Shown here piece by piece: positions 45,053 to 54,653 of a stretch of DNA of 64,000 nt (positions are counted from its first letter, which is position 1; every line of letters begins with the position of its first letter). The notes beneath the pieces are model-generated. The model was not told the origin of the DNA. It made no database searches and saw only the letters and a program-made list of their open reading frames with translations. This DNA comes from CAYTWW01 sp043801855 (GTDB lineage: Archaea; Nanobdellota; Nanobdellia; Woesearchaeales; GW2011-AR15). Location: positions 1 to 64,000 of the forward strand of contig JAZDLQ010000017.1 in NCBI GenBank assembly GCA_043801855.1, given 5' to 3'. A program made the position numbers and the translations under genes.

Positions 45053-45223
45053 ATGAGAAAGCCAAAACCAAAAAAGACAAGATTATGGCTCTATGTAGAT
45101 GAGAAAATCCTTTCGTGGGTATATGAAAAAATGGAAAAAAAAGAGTATTCAGATGAGTCGCACTGCTTTGAGCGGCTTGTCATGGAAAAAATGAATTCAG
45201 AAGAAGTAAATGGAGCTAAGTAA
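45053..45223 (+). CDS. Ribbon-helix-helix-like regulator (56 aa)
   Basis: MRKPKPKKTRLWLYVDEKIL: a basic arm, a strand (TRLWLYV), and two helices (LSWVYEKMEKKEY and CFERLVMEKM) give an RHH-like layout. It ends 23 bp before the KaiC gene and is probably co-transcribed with it. Candidate operator half-sites lie just upstream. Confidence 0.6.
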   Translation: MRKPKPKKTRLWLYVDEKILSWVYEKMEKKEYSDESHCFERLVMEKMNSEEVNGAK

Positions 45224-45246
45224 TTTAAAAAAATAAGGTGAAATAA

Positions 45247-46116
45247 ATGGAAAATCAAAAATCAGAGATTCTAAAAAATAATTCTATTACAGACACAGCG
45301 CTCGATTACGATGCAGCAACGCATATAGGCTCGTCGCAGGGAGAAGGCTTACCGCAAAATAAAGTCTACACAATGAAATACCTAAAAACAGGAGTTCCTG
45401 GTTTTGATGAGCTTATTGATGTTGGTATTCCTCGTGGCTCGCAAGTTCTTATATCAGGCGGGCCTGGGACGTCAAAAACTACTTTTTGCCTGCAGCTTCT
45501 TGTACATGGGGCAAAAAACAATGAAAAATGTCTTTTTTTGTCTTTTGAAGAAGATACAGAAAAGCTAATTTATTATATGAGAAAATACGGCTGGGATCCT
45601 GATGAGCTTATAAAAAATGGTAATCTATTAATAAAAAAGCTTGACCCATTTAAAATTTCAAGAAGCGTTGAGACTCTTTTGGCACAAGCAAGAGGAGAGC
45701 TTTTAATTGAGACAAACCAAGTTAAGGATTTAATACCAGATGATTTTATTCCGGACAGAATTGTTCTTGATTCACTATCTGCTGTTGCGGCAGGATTTTT
45801 TGGAAAAGACGAAGGCTATAGGGCTTACATCAGCCAGATATTTGATACCTTTAGAAAAATTGGGGCAACTTCATTTTTAATTTCAGAAATAGAGCACTCG
45901 ACAACTAAATACAGCCAGTCTGGAGTTGAGGAATTTTTAGCTGATGCGGTTTTTGTCTTTTATAATCTGAGGCAAGGAACACAGAGGATTAACGCAACTG
46001 AAATTGTGAAAATAAGAGGGACATCACATAAAAAAAGAATAGTTCCGTTTAAGATTAATTCAGGAAAAGGCGTTGTTGTATATCCTATGGAAGAATTATT
46101 TTTTGATGATAAATAA
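45247..46116 (+). CDS. KaiC-family RecA-like ATPase
   Basis: 289 aa, single KaiC domain. TGVPGFDELIDVGIPRGSQ is the entry motif, Walker A GGPGTSKTTF lies at 71-80, the catalytic FSFEED carboxylates near 100, and Walker B RIVLDSLSAV near 175. In archaea such single-domain KaiC proteins act in signalling or as partners of sensors. AAGGTGAA precedes the ATG. It is followed by a surface protein and a two-component system, which suggests a regulatory link. Confidence 0.9.
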   Translation: MENQKSEILKNNSITDTALDYDAATHIGSSQGEGLPQNKVYTMKYLKTGVPGFDELIDVGIPRGSQVLISGGPGTSKTTFCLQLLVHGAKNNEKCLFLSFEEDTEKLIYYMRKYGWDPDELIKNGNLLIKKLDPFKISRSVETLLAQARGELLIETNQVKDLIPDDFIPDRIVLDSLSAVAAGFFGKDEGYRAYISQIFDTFRKIGATSFLISEIEHSTTKYSQSGVEEFLADAVFVFYNLRQGTQRINATEIVKIRGTSHKKRIVPFKINSGKGVVVYPMEELFFDDK

Positions 46117-46169
46117 TAATTAGCTTGAATATTCGAACTATATTTATGAACCAAAAAAAGAGGTGAAAA

Positions 46170-49100
46170 TTGGCAGAAAAAAAGTTAGCTAAAAAATCAA
46201 TATTATTTATGCTAGCTTTTGCTCTGCTTATCTTTTTAATTATTTTTTCACTGCCGCAGATTTTTGCGCCAGCAGGAAGAATCTGCAATTCAACATCACC
46301 CTGCGCATGCGGCAGCGCCTGCAACTCTGGCAATGAAGTTTCAAATGGATATAATACTATAGACAGCTGTCGGGATGGCCCAAATTATAATTACGAATGG
46401 ATCCACGATATTAATATAACAAACCAGAACGACTCTGTTTTTAACGGGCACGATACTGTTCAAGCAGATGCTTTCTTAAACTGCGATCTTGACGGCGATT
46501 CTGTTTCTTTTGCTTATAATAACGGCAGCGGCTGGAAAAATGTGGGTGATGCAACATGCTCTGTTGACGGATATTCACATAGATACCAAAATATAACTTT
46601 AGATAATGTAAGAGGATATCACACAATAAGGGTAATAATTTCGCCTACTGCGTATGGCGGAAGAACTGGGATGACGTGCGGATACACTTATGATACAGGA
46701 TATTCTGATTCAGATGATGTTAGCCTTTACGTTCTTTTATCAGGTCAGGTAGTGGATTTAGTGATGCCATCAGTAAGAAACTTAAATCCATCAGGCACTG
46801 AATTCAATTACCAAAACAATCTTGTAATTAATATTTCAGCAAACGTCTCTGATAATATTAACGTAAGCACAGTTTTCGCAAATGTTTCCTGGTCAACAAA
46901 AAATGAGTTAATAAGCCTTGCGCATGTTGGAAATGGGATTTATCTTGGCAATTTTACAAACACAAGTTTTCTTGGCATCTACAATTATACTCTAATTGCA
47001 AATGATACTTTAAACAACATAAACCAGACAGTAAAAAATTATTTCATAATCAATATGACTTCAAATATTACAGTTTACTCTCCTGTTTCAAACAGCGTTT
47101 ACAAATATCAGGAAACTGATTTCTTTTTTGAGATACCTGCTTTATATGGAGCAGATTTTGTGTGGTATTATTTAGAAGGATATTCTACTGAATTTGCAAA
47201 CGATAATTACAAGCTGTCTTTTGAAGAAAGCGGAAGCGAAGAAGAAGAGATCTCCCAGGCAAGCGTTGATTTAACAAATATCTCGCAGTCGTTTGCTACT
47301 GTTTATGGAATGAATATAAACAAAATCTCACTTAAGATTAAAAAAACAGGAAACCCTGAGAACTCAACTGTTGAAATAAAGGATAATTCAGGCTATCCGC
47401 TAAATAATGCAATTGCAACTGCAAACATAACTTCAGATGATGTTTCTGAAGGATCTTTTGAATGGGTTAACTTGACATTTAACCAGACTGTTTCTTTAAA
47501 CGCAGATACAACTTACTGGATATATTTAATTTCAAATGGAACTGAACAAAATTTTTATGAATTTGAGATAAATTCACAAAGCGCATATGCTGGCGGAAAC
47601 TTAAGCAACAATGCAACAAAAGATATGCTCTTTAGGCTATATGACAATAAAAAATACCTGATAAGAGATATTGATTTGGAAAGGCAGGAATATAATGTCC
47701 AATTTTTTGCAAACCATTCTGTTTTTCCGCAGATTGAATCCGAATACATTACTTTTATTGTAGATTATACTCCTCCTGTGATAAGCGATCTAACTTACAC
47801 ACCTTCAGATAGCGATGGGCTTGATCCAGGCACTCCAATAAATGTATCATTGATGGTTTCAGATGAGCTGGCAGGAGCAAATGCTACCCTTCGTTATATG
47901 CATGAAGATGATGATGACTGGTCAGTTTTTGAGATGGAAAATAAGACTGGTTATTTTGAAGGGAATTTTACGCCTGATAGGGAAGGCCAATGGTATTTTT
48001 CGATTTATGTAATTGACTCTTCATTTAATGATGATTCAATTGAAAACAATGAGCTTGACGTGCGCTATGAATACAACTGGTCAATAACACCAAATGTATT
48101 TAATTCAACAGGCGGAATGCTTGGCACAAATATAACAATTGGGACTCTATTGATAAATAATAGCGCGGACTTTACATATGAATTCAATGTATCGCCTCTC
48201 CAGGCATCTCCTATAATTTATATCAATGAATCAGTCCAGAGATTAATTACACTAGATCCAGGAGAAACAATTTCATATCAGATAATAGGAACTACAAAAA
48301 ATTCGCTTTCAACAGATTATATAAATATATTAGTTGATGCGCAAAACGACACAGCATCACCGCAATCTTATTACAGTAATATTACATTGATATCTGTTTT
48401 AAGCGGCCCATTTTTGCATGTTGATATTGTAGACTATTCATCAACTGTTGTCCAGGGAAGCCATGTAAATACAATCAAGGCAAGAATAACAAATGTTGGA
48501 AACGAGACAGCTTTTAATGTCAGTGCAAACTGGACTCTTCCAGAAGGATGGACAAGCAGGGAAGCAACAAACCTTACTTATGATAATATATCTTCTGGCG
48601 GTTATGACTCAAAAGAATATACAATTAGCGCTGATGTTTCATCGAGTGCGCCATTAGGTGCAGCCCTGATTGAAATTATTGTAAACTGCAGTGAAGGAAG
48701 CAGTGATTCTGACACAAGAACTGTTACTGTTACATCAGCTAGCCAGGATGATAATAACCAAAATAATAACAATAATAATGATAACAATGGAGGCGGTGGC
48801 GGTGGCTCAACAGGCGGCGGCTCAACAGGCGGTGGCTCAACTGTTTATGTGCGTGACCCAAAGCTTGAAATAAATATATCTGATTTTGAAATTATCCGCG
48901 GCCAAAAAAAAGAATTTGCTTTTAGCATCATGAATAATGTATCTGATATAATATTTGGTTCTATAAATTTTAGCATTGAAGGCCTTTATAAAAATTATTA
49001 TAATATCACACCAAATGAAATATTGAACTTTAGCTATGAGGAAAAAGAAGAGATAAAAATCATCATAATTGCGCCAATCTATATGCAGGCAGGCAAGCAT

Positions 49101-50651
49101 GATTTTGTCTTAAAAGCAATAACAGACCAAGGTGTTTTTTCAGATGAATTCAGTTTGATTGTTTTTGATTCTGCTATTAGTAATATCTCATGTCTTGATG
49201 AATCTTTAAGATTAGTAGATGAACTTGAAATTGCTGGTTTTAATGTAAACAAGCTTAAGGAAGATTATGAAAAAGCAAGTTATCTTAATAACTTAAAAAA
49301 TTACAAAGAGCTATTATCTGCTTGCGATATGATAAAACTTTCTGCTGCTAATGCAATAAAAACAAAAGAAGGCTTACAAAAAATAGAAGATGAAATAATC
49401 AGTCTTAAAGCGCAAGGTTACAACATAAATGCTGCGAATTCTTCGTTAAGTGAATCTTTGCTTCTTCTTAACAGCGGCGAATTTGACAAGGCATATGTGG
49501 CGCTGAAAGATTCAATATTTCTTTTAGACATAACAAAAAAAACAGGAAAGCCGCTGCCAATTGCAGTAGGAGATTTTATAAAAAAAAATCTGGTTGCAAT
49601 TTTACTTGGCTTAATTGCTATAGCTATATTCATAACGCTTAGCGTAAAGCATATTGCGCTTGTTACAATGAAAAGAAAGCTTAGATTATTAAAAAGTGAA
49701 GAAAAAGAGATAATGAAGCTTTTTTGCAATATTCAAAAAGAACATTTTGAAGATAAGATTATGGGAACCAGACTTTATTTAAAATACATGGATGAATACA
49801 GGGCCAGGCTTGCAAAAATAAAAGAAGAAACTATAAGGCTTGAGTTAAATATATTGAACAATGGCTCATCACGACATGGCTTAAATGAGCATAGAAAAAG
49901 AATTGAGCGGCTTGTTATTGATATCCAGGATTCCTACTATAATAAAAAGGTGCTTGATAAATCATCATATGAAAAAATGCTATATATCTATCAGCAGCAG
50001 CTTGCGTCGCTTGATGAAAAAATATTGCTTACCAAAAAAAACAAGAGCCACAAAAATGAAGAGAAAAAAGAGCAATTAACAGAAGCTACATTTTTGAATA
50101 GTAGATATGATAAAAATCTAGATTTGCATAGTACTCAAGAAGAAAATAAGCAACAAGAAGCTGAAAAAAGTGAGTATGAAGTTGATTATGATGAAGAGCA
50201 TATTGTATCCGAATCTTCTGGCAAACAAGGTACAAATGATGATTTGTTAGTTCAAGAAGAGAACTTAACTTCGGAAGATAATTTGCTTGCAAGTAAAAAA
50301 CACACAGCAGTGCTAAACTATCTCTTACATAGAGATGATTCAGATAGCACTCTTAATGAAGAAAATAATTATAGGCAAAAAGAGCCGGAAAAAAATATCT
50401 CTGCTGAAAAATATTTTATTCTTTCAGACGGAAGAAAAATTGATTCAATAGATAATTTGCATACTATTCTTCTGGAAATTACAGATGAAACATTTGCTTA
50501 TCATGTTTCACAAAGCCGAAATGATTTTTCAGATTGGATTACAAATGTATTTAATAATAAAGAACTTGGAGAAAAAATACAGGCTGCAAAAACAAGGAAG
50601 GAAATAATAACAGTGCTTGATAATTTTTTAAGTGAAAATGAAAAAGACTAA
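46170..50651 (+). CDS. Giant surface protein with Ig-like ectodomain and DUF5752-like tail
   Basis: 1493 aa from TTG 46170, placed behind GAGGTGAAAA. Signal-type helix at about 11-30. The beta-rich ectodomain (about 35-1135) has many N-x-S/T sites and a Gly/Ser linker (GGGGGGSTGGGSTGGGST, about 869-893). Helical repeats at about 1020-1110 precede the membrane helix (about 1141-1163). Inside are two LQ/IQ-x-x-YY-x-KK helical modules (about 1184-1230 and 1242-1290), an acidic linker and one DUF5752-like domain (about 1410-1485: LSDGRKIDSIDNLHTILLEI, HVSQSRNDFSDWI). The shared tail links it to the HerA-type ATPase cluster at 35-40 kb. Confidence 0.8.
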   Translation: MAEKKLAKKSILFMLAFALLIFLIIFSLPQIFAPAGRICNSTSPCACGSACNSGNEVSNGYNTIDSCRDGPNYNYEWIHDINITNQNDSVFNGHDTVQADAFLNCDLDGDSVSFAYNNGSGWKNVGDATCSVDGYSHRYQNITLDNVRGYHTIRVIISPTAYGGRTGMTCGYTYDTGYSDSDDVSLYVLLSGQVVDLVMPSVRNLNPSGTEFNYQNNLVINISANVSDNINVSTVFANVSWSTKNELISLAHVGNGIYLGNFTNTSFLGIYNYTLIANDTLNNINQTVKNYFIINMTSNITVYSPVSNSVYKYQETDFFFEIPALYGADFVWYYLEGYSTEFANDNYKLSFEESGSEEEEISQASVDLTNISQSFATVYGMNINKISLKIKKTGNPENSTVEIKDNSGYPLNNAIATANITSDDVSEGSFEWVNLTFNQTVSLNADTTYWIYLISNGTEQNFYEFEINSQSAYAGGNLSNNATKDMLFRLYDNKKYLIRDIDLERQEYNVQFFANHSVFPQIESEYITFIVDYTPPVISDLTYTPSDSDGLDPGTPINVSLMVSDELAGANATLRYMHEDDDDWSVFEMENKTGYFEGNFTPDREGQWYFSIYVIDSSFNDDSIENNELDVRYEYNWSITPNVFNSTGGMLGTNITIGTLLINNSADFTYEFNVSPLQASPIIYINESVQRLITLDPGETISYQIIGTTKNSLSTDYINILVDAQNDTASPQSYYSNITLISVLSGPFLHVDIVDYSSTVVQGSHVNTIKARITNVGNETAFNVSANWTLPEGWTSREATNLTYDNISSGGYDSKEYTISADVSSSAPLGAALIEIIVNCSEGSSDSDTRTVTVTSASQDDNNQNNNNNNDNNGGGGGGSTGGGSTGGGSTVYVRDPKLEINISDFEIIRGQKKEFAFSIMNNVSDIIFGSINFSIEGLYKNYYNITPNEILNFSYEEKEEIKIIIIAPIYMQAGKHDFVLKAITDQGVFSDEFSLIVFDSAISNISCLDESLRLVDELEIAGFNVNKLKEDYEKASYLNNLKNYKELLSACDMIKLSAANAIKTKEGLQKIEDEIISLKAQGYNINAANSSLSESLLLLNSGEFDKAYVALKDSIFLLDITKKTGKPLPIAVGDFIKKNLVAILLGLIAIAIFITLSVKHIALVTMKRKLRLLKSEEKEIMKLFCNIQKEHFEDKIMGTRLYLKYMDEYRARLAKIKEETIRLELNILNNGSSRHGLNEHRKRIERLVIDIQDSYYNKKVLDKSSYEKMLYIYQQQLASLDEKILLTKKNKSHKNEEKKEQLTEATFLNSRYDKNLDLHSTQEENKQQEAEKSEYEVDYDEEHIVSESSGKQGTNDDLLVQEENLTSEDNLLASKKHTAVLNYLLHRDDSDSTLNEENNYRQKEPEKNISAEKYFILSDGRKIDSIDNLHTILLEITDETFAYHVSQSRNDFSDWITNVFNNKELGEKIQAAKTRKEIITVLDNFLSENEKD

Positions 50652-50664
50652 AGGATTTGCAAAA

Positions 50665-52005
50665 ATGAATATTCATTCTTTAATTTTATGTGTTTTATTA
50701 GTTTTACTGTTAGCTGTGCAGCCAGCATTTGGAGAAAATGTAAATATTACTTATTCAAAAATTGTTGGATTTGCAGAAGATTTAAACATGCGCAATATGG
50801 ATGCAGAGCGTATTTTAGAATTGCATATTGAGGCAAAAGAGGCGCTGCAGAAAAACGATTATATCCTGTATGAAAAAAAAGTTAATCAGGCATACGATGC
50901 ATATCTTTTTGCTATAAGCCTTTATGAATCACAGCAGGTACTTGATAAAAATATTGTATCGCTTGGATCTCTTAATTATTCTCAAAAAGAGATAAAGAAA
51001 AAAGCATATGAAATATCATATGAACTATCTGTTGGAAATTATGAGCAGGCAAAAATATACTTAGATTATGCAAACTCAGAAATTAACAATATCTCAAAAG
51101 ATGTGAAAAAAACCATTAATACAAGGCTTTCTGCACTAAATGCTACTCTATTGCAAAATGGCATTAAACTAAGGCTGATAGAATCTTATTATAACAGTGT
51201 AAATTCAGCACAAGAAGCAAGTGATATTTCAAAGCTTGCCGAGATATTGCAGAATACTATTGAGCTTGAAAAATCTATTGGATATCTTGTTTTACTAAAG
51301 CAGTTTGAAATCAATGCCAAAGAAAATAATGTACCTACTATTATCTTCAAAGACATCAGCGATGAAGCAAATAACCTGATTGAAAAATCAAGATTTGAAT
51401 CTGTAAAAGAATTGTATTTGTTGGGAAGAGAAAAATACAACAAGGCAATAGGTGCATATGCAGCAATTAGTGATGCACAAACAAAAATCGCAAAGCTTAA
51501 TAGCACAGTTACAGATGCCGCAGAAAGCGAAATAGCTGCTGCATCTTTTGCGTTAGAAAAAGCAAAGAAGCAATTCAATGAAAGCGATTTTGAAAGTTCT
51601 TTATTGAACGCAAAAGATGCTATTGCCAAAGCAGAAGGAATTGAAAACAAAAATAAGGTTCTGAGTGCAATTACACTCTCAAGATTAAATGTAGATTTTA
51701 TTGGGTTTATAAAAAAGAACTGGATATATTTATTTGCATTATTTGTTGCTATTATAATATTTTGGGTATATATATACAAAAAAATACAAATACTTGTGTA
51801 TCAATATAAATTAAAAAAAGCAATAGAGCAAAAAAATAATCTCATTAGTTGCATCAAAAAACTTCAAGACGATTATTATAATAAAAAGTCAATGCCAAGG
51901 CCAATATATGATGCAAGGCTTGATGCATATCAGGAAGGACTGATACGCCTGACACGCGAAATTCCATTGCTTAAAAATGCTATTGCAAAGGAGAAAAAGA
52001 GGTGA
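50665..52005 (+). CDS. Membrane protein with helical ectodomain
   Basis: 446 aa from ATG 50665, behind AAAGGA, which gives a clean signal peptide (MNIHSLILCVLLVLLLAVQP). The ectodomain is all helical with TPR-like spacing (AKEALQKNDYILYEKKVNQAY; AKKQFNESDFESSLLNAKDAI). The membrane helix is at about 350-372. The cytoplasmic end carries LQDDYYNKKSMPRPIYDARL, the same helical module found twice in the preceding protein. The two proteins probably meet in the membrane. In-frame starts at 50632 and 50638 overlap the upstream gene and lack a ribosome-binding site. Confidence 0.75.
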   Translation: MNIHSLILCVLLVLLLAVQPAFGENVNITYSKIVGFAEDLNMRNMDAERILELHIEAKEALQKNDYILYEKKVNQAYDAYLFAISLYESQQVLDKNIVSLGSLNYSQKEIKKKAYEISYELSVGNYEQAKIYLDYANSEINNISKDVKKTINTRLSALNATLLQNGIKLRLIESYYNSVNSAQEASDISKLAEILQNTIELEKSIGYLVLLKQFEINAKENNVPTIIFKDISDEANNLIEKSRFESVKELYLLGREKYNKAIGAYAAISDAQTKIAKLNSTVTDAAESEIAAASFALEKAKKQFNESDFESSLLNAKDAIAKAEGIENKNKVLSAITLSRLNVDFIGFIKKNWIYLFALFVAIIIFWVYIYKKIQILVYQYKLKKAIEQKNNLISCIKKLQDDYYNKKSMPRPIYDARLDAYQEGLIRLTREIPLLKNAIAKEKKR

Positions 52006-52009
52006 GATT

Positions 52010-52435
52010 ATGAAAAATAAAAGTGATTTTGTATTTGAAAACTTAGAGGATTTGAAAGCGTATAAAGTTGGAGGAGTAGCAGGTTACTTCTATCTTGAGA
52101 TGTTTAATAATAGCGGCATAAAATATGATTATTCAGATAATGAAGCTGATTCGCTTCAAAAACTTGTAGCAGGGAGAATTGACCTTCTGCCTTTCACAAC
52201 ATCAAATGGATGGGATCTAATTCGCAGCAAATATCCAGATGAGGCCAGCAATTTTGGCACATTAGACAAGCCGCTTGACTCAAATAGCATTGGATTGATA
52301 ATTTCGAAAAATTACCAAAGCTCAAATGAGTTGTTAAGCCAGTTTAACTCAGCCGTTAGGAAAATTGTTGAAAATGGAAAATATCAGGCAATACTTACAG
52401 CACACGGACAGCAAGAAGGAAGTATAATTGAGTGA
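52010..52435 (+). CDS. Solute-binding-protein fragment (SBP_bac_3-like, one lobe)
   Basis: 141 aa from ATG 52010 behind AGAGGTGAGATT. ENLEDLKAYKVGGVAGYF, then LVAGRIDLLPFTTSNGWDLI and SIGLIISKNYQSSNELLSQF, match the second lobe and closing strand of family 3 extracellular amino-acid-binding proteins. The first lobe and any signal peptide are missing. It sits 22 bp before a histidine kinase gene, where full-length binding proteins often act as sensor inputs. It may be a decayed sensor or a cytoplasmic ligand-binding remnant. Confidence 0.6.
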   Translation: MKNKSDFVFENLEDLKAYKVGGVAGYFYLEMFNNSGIKYDYSDNEADSLQKLVAGRIDLLPFTTSNGWDLIRSKYPDEASNFGTLDKPLDSNSIGLIISKNYQSSNELLSQFNSAVRKIVENGKYQAILTAHGQQEGSIIE

Positions 52436-52457
52436 ATTTGTTAGAAACTAGTTAAAA

Positions 52458-54119
52458 ATGAAAAGCCACATTCTTTACAAAGTAATTGCTATATTGGTAA
52501 TTTCTGTAATTGCTATGATGGTAATTGAAGGTGTTTTCTCATATTTGTCAGAAAAAAATAAAGCGATAGCTGGCATGAATAAGAATGCAGACCTGTCAGT
52601 TGAGCGCCTTTCCAACAGCCTTATTTATCCTTTATGGAATATCAATTATCCAGAGATTGAAAAAAGCATGATTTTTGAGATGATTAGCCCTGATGTTAAG
52701 GCGATTTTGCTGTTTAATTACAATGGCAAATTTCTCATTGGCAAATCAAAAGACAGTAATCAGGAAATCAAAAAAATTGAGTTAGATGCCAAAACTCAGG
52801 ATGAACTTGATAAAAGCTTTTTAACTCGAACAAAATCAATTACCAAAGAAAATGAGCTCAAAGAAAATGAGGTTATAGGTTCAGTAACAATATACTATAC
52901 GGATTTTTTCATGAATAAATATCTTAAAACTGAAATATTAAAGATACTCGTTCAAATCATAGTGGTTTCCACAGCAATTATTTTTATTTTATTTATTAGT
53001 TTAAGGCAAATGATTCTTTTGCCGCTCTTAAATCTGGAAAAAATAGTGAAACAGTTTAGAAATAATGATTTTTCTGCACGAGTTCAGAATATTTCAGATG
53101 ATGAAATAGGAGAACTTTATTTCTCTTTCAATAAGATGCTTGACCAATTGATTTCATCAAAAAAAGTTATAGAAAATCATAATAGAGAATTAGAAAATAA
53201 GATTGCTAATAGGACTAATGAATTGGATAATAGGGTTAAAGAGCTTGAAAATACCAAAAAGGCAACCTTGAATATTCTTGAAGATATAGATAACACAAAT
53301 AAGGAGCTGATATCCGCAAAAGAAGAGCTTGGCAATAAAGTAAAGGAGCTTGAAGTAATGGACAGGAAAAAAGATGAGTTCTTGTCTGTAACAGCCCACG
53401 AATTAAAAACTCCGCTTACAAGCATCAAGGGCTTTGCAGATCTTCTTAATAACGAAAAAATAATGGAAAACAAGGAATTAAGGAAAAAATATTTTGGCAT
53501 AATTATTGAGGATACAATAAGGCTTGAGCGCCTGATAACTGACATTCTTGATCTTTCGAGGTTGGATGTTGGTACCATGAAATTTAATTTTGAGAAGACA
53601 ACTGTAGATGAATTATTTACTGAATTAATCAACCTATCAACTGTATCAATTAAGAAAAAAGGGTTAATTCCCATATTTAAGGCACAAAAAGGAATTCCTT
53701 GTTTTTACGCTGATAAATCCAGGCTTATTCAGGTTTTATCAAATCTTATTAATAATGCAATAAAATACACTGAAAAAGGATATATTAAAATTGAAGCAAA
53801 ATTAACCGACAAGAAAAATATAGAATTTTCTGTGACTGATACAGGTATTGGAATAGTAAAAGACGAATTTTCGCATCTTTTTGAGCGCTTTTACCAGATT
53901 GACTCATCATACACAAGAAAAGTTGGTGGCTCAGGGCTAGGCCTTGCGATTAGCAAAGGAATAATTCAGGCTTTAGGGGGAAAAATTTGGTTGGAAAGCA
54001 AACCAGGCAAAGGCTCAAAATTCATTTTTGTCCTTCCAATAATGGAAAAAGAGGGTGTAGAAAAAGTTGATATGCTAAAAGATAAAAATGAAAACATTGC
54101 AAAAGATAATACAAATTAG
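52458..54119 (+). CDS. Membrane sensor histidine kinase
   Basis: 553 aa. Helix 1 about 7-27, an extracytoplasmic sensor of about 130 residues, helix 2 about 160-180, HAMP about 182-235, and a coiled coil about 236-300. HisKA follows with TAHELKTPLTSIKGF (phospho-His about 314). HATPase_c has NLINNAIKYTEKG (N box), DTGIGI and GGSGLGLAI. The domain set is complete and should be active. It is followed 46 bp later by a response regulator, its likely partner. Confidence 0.93.
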   Translation: MKSHILYKVIAILVISVIAMMVIEGVFSYLSEKNKAIAGMNKNADLSVERLSNSLIYPLWNINYPEIEKSMIFEMISPDVKAILLFNYNGKFLIGKSKDSNQEIKKIELDAKTQDELDKSFLTRTKSITKENELKENEVIGSVTIYYTDFFMNKYLKTEILKILVQIIVVSTAIIFILFISLRQMILLPLLNLEKIVKQFRNNDFSARVQNISDDEIGELYFSFNKMLDQLISSKKVIENHNRELENKIANRTNELDNRVKELENTKKATLNILEDIDNTNKELISAKEELGNKVKELEVMDRKKDEFLSVTAHELKTPLTSIKGFADLLNNEKIMENKELRKKYFGIIIEDTIRLERLITDILDLSRLDVGTMKFNFEKTTVDELFTELINLSTVSIKKKGLIPIFKAQKGIPCFYADKSRLIQVLSNLINNAIKYTEKGYIKIEAKLTDKKNIEFSVTDTGIGIVKDEFSHLFERFYQIDSSYTRKVGGSGLGLAISKGIIQALGGKIWLESKPGKGSKFIFVLPIMEKEGVEKVDMLKDKNENIAKDNTN

Positions 54120-54165
54120 ATAAATTTAAGAACAAGATTAAATACTATTTTTATAGATGATTAAA

Positions 54166-54537
54166 ATGGCAAAACAAAAAATACTTGTTGTTGACGATGA
54201 ACCACATATGATTGAATTAGAACGTGCAATTCTTGAAAGCGAAGGCTTTGAAGTAATGGCTGCATCAGGTGGAGCAGAGGCTCTTGAAATGCTAAAAACA
54301 GTTAAACCTGCTCTTGTTCTCCTTGACATGATGATGCCTGTCATGTCAGGCAGAGAAGTGTGCGAAAAAATAAGAACAAATCCGAAGACAAAGGATTTAA
54401 AGGTGATTTTTGTTACAGTTGCAAGATTTTCAGAAATTGGCAAAAAAATCCTTGCTGATATGAAAGTTTCAGACTATGTTACAAAGCCTTTTGACAATGC
54501 CGATTTTGTTAGAAGGGTAAAGAAAGCGCTGGCCTAA
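54166..54537 (+). CDS. CheY-like response regulator
   Basis: 123 aa from ATG 54166 (ATG 54157 is three codons upstream). It is a receiver domain only: acidic pair VVDDEP, phospho-Asp in VLLDMMMP (Asp 54 with this start), Thr in FVTVA and Lys in VTKPF. There is no output domain, so it works by protein contact. Paired with the histidine kinase just upstream. Confidence 0.93.
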   Translation: MAKQKILVVDDEPHMIELERAILESEGFEVMAASGGAEALEMLKTVKPALVLLDMMMPVMSGREVCEKIRTNPKTKDLKVIFVTVARFSEIGKKILADMKVSDYVTKPFDNADFVRRVKKALA

Positions 54538-54653
54538 ATTTTTCTTTTTCAAAATTAGCTTATCTGATACGCTGCTAGATGAATAAATGTCAATTTTATA
54601 TCCGAAAATATTATATACAGGTTCTTCGTATTTAGTTTTAAAAAAGAGGGGAA

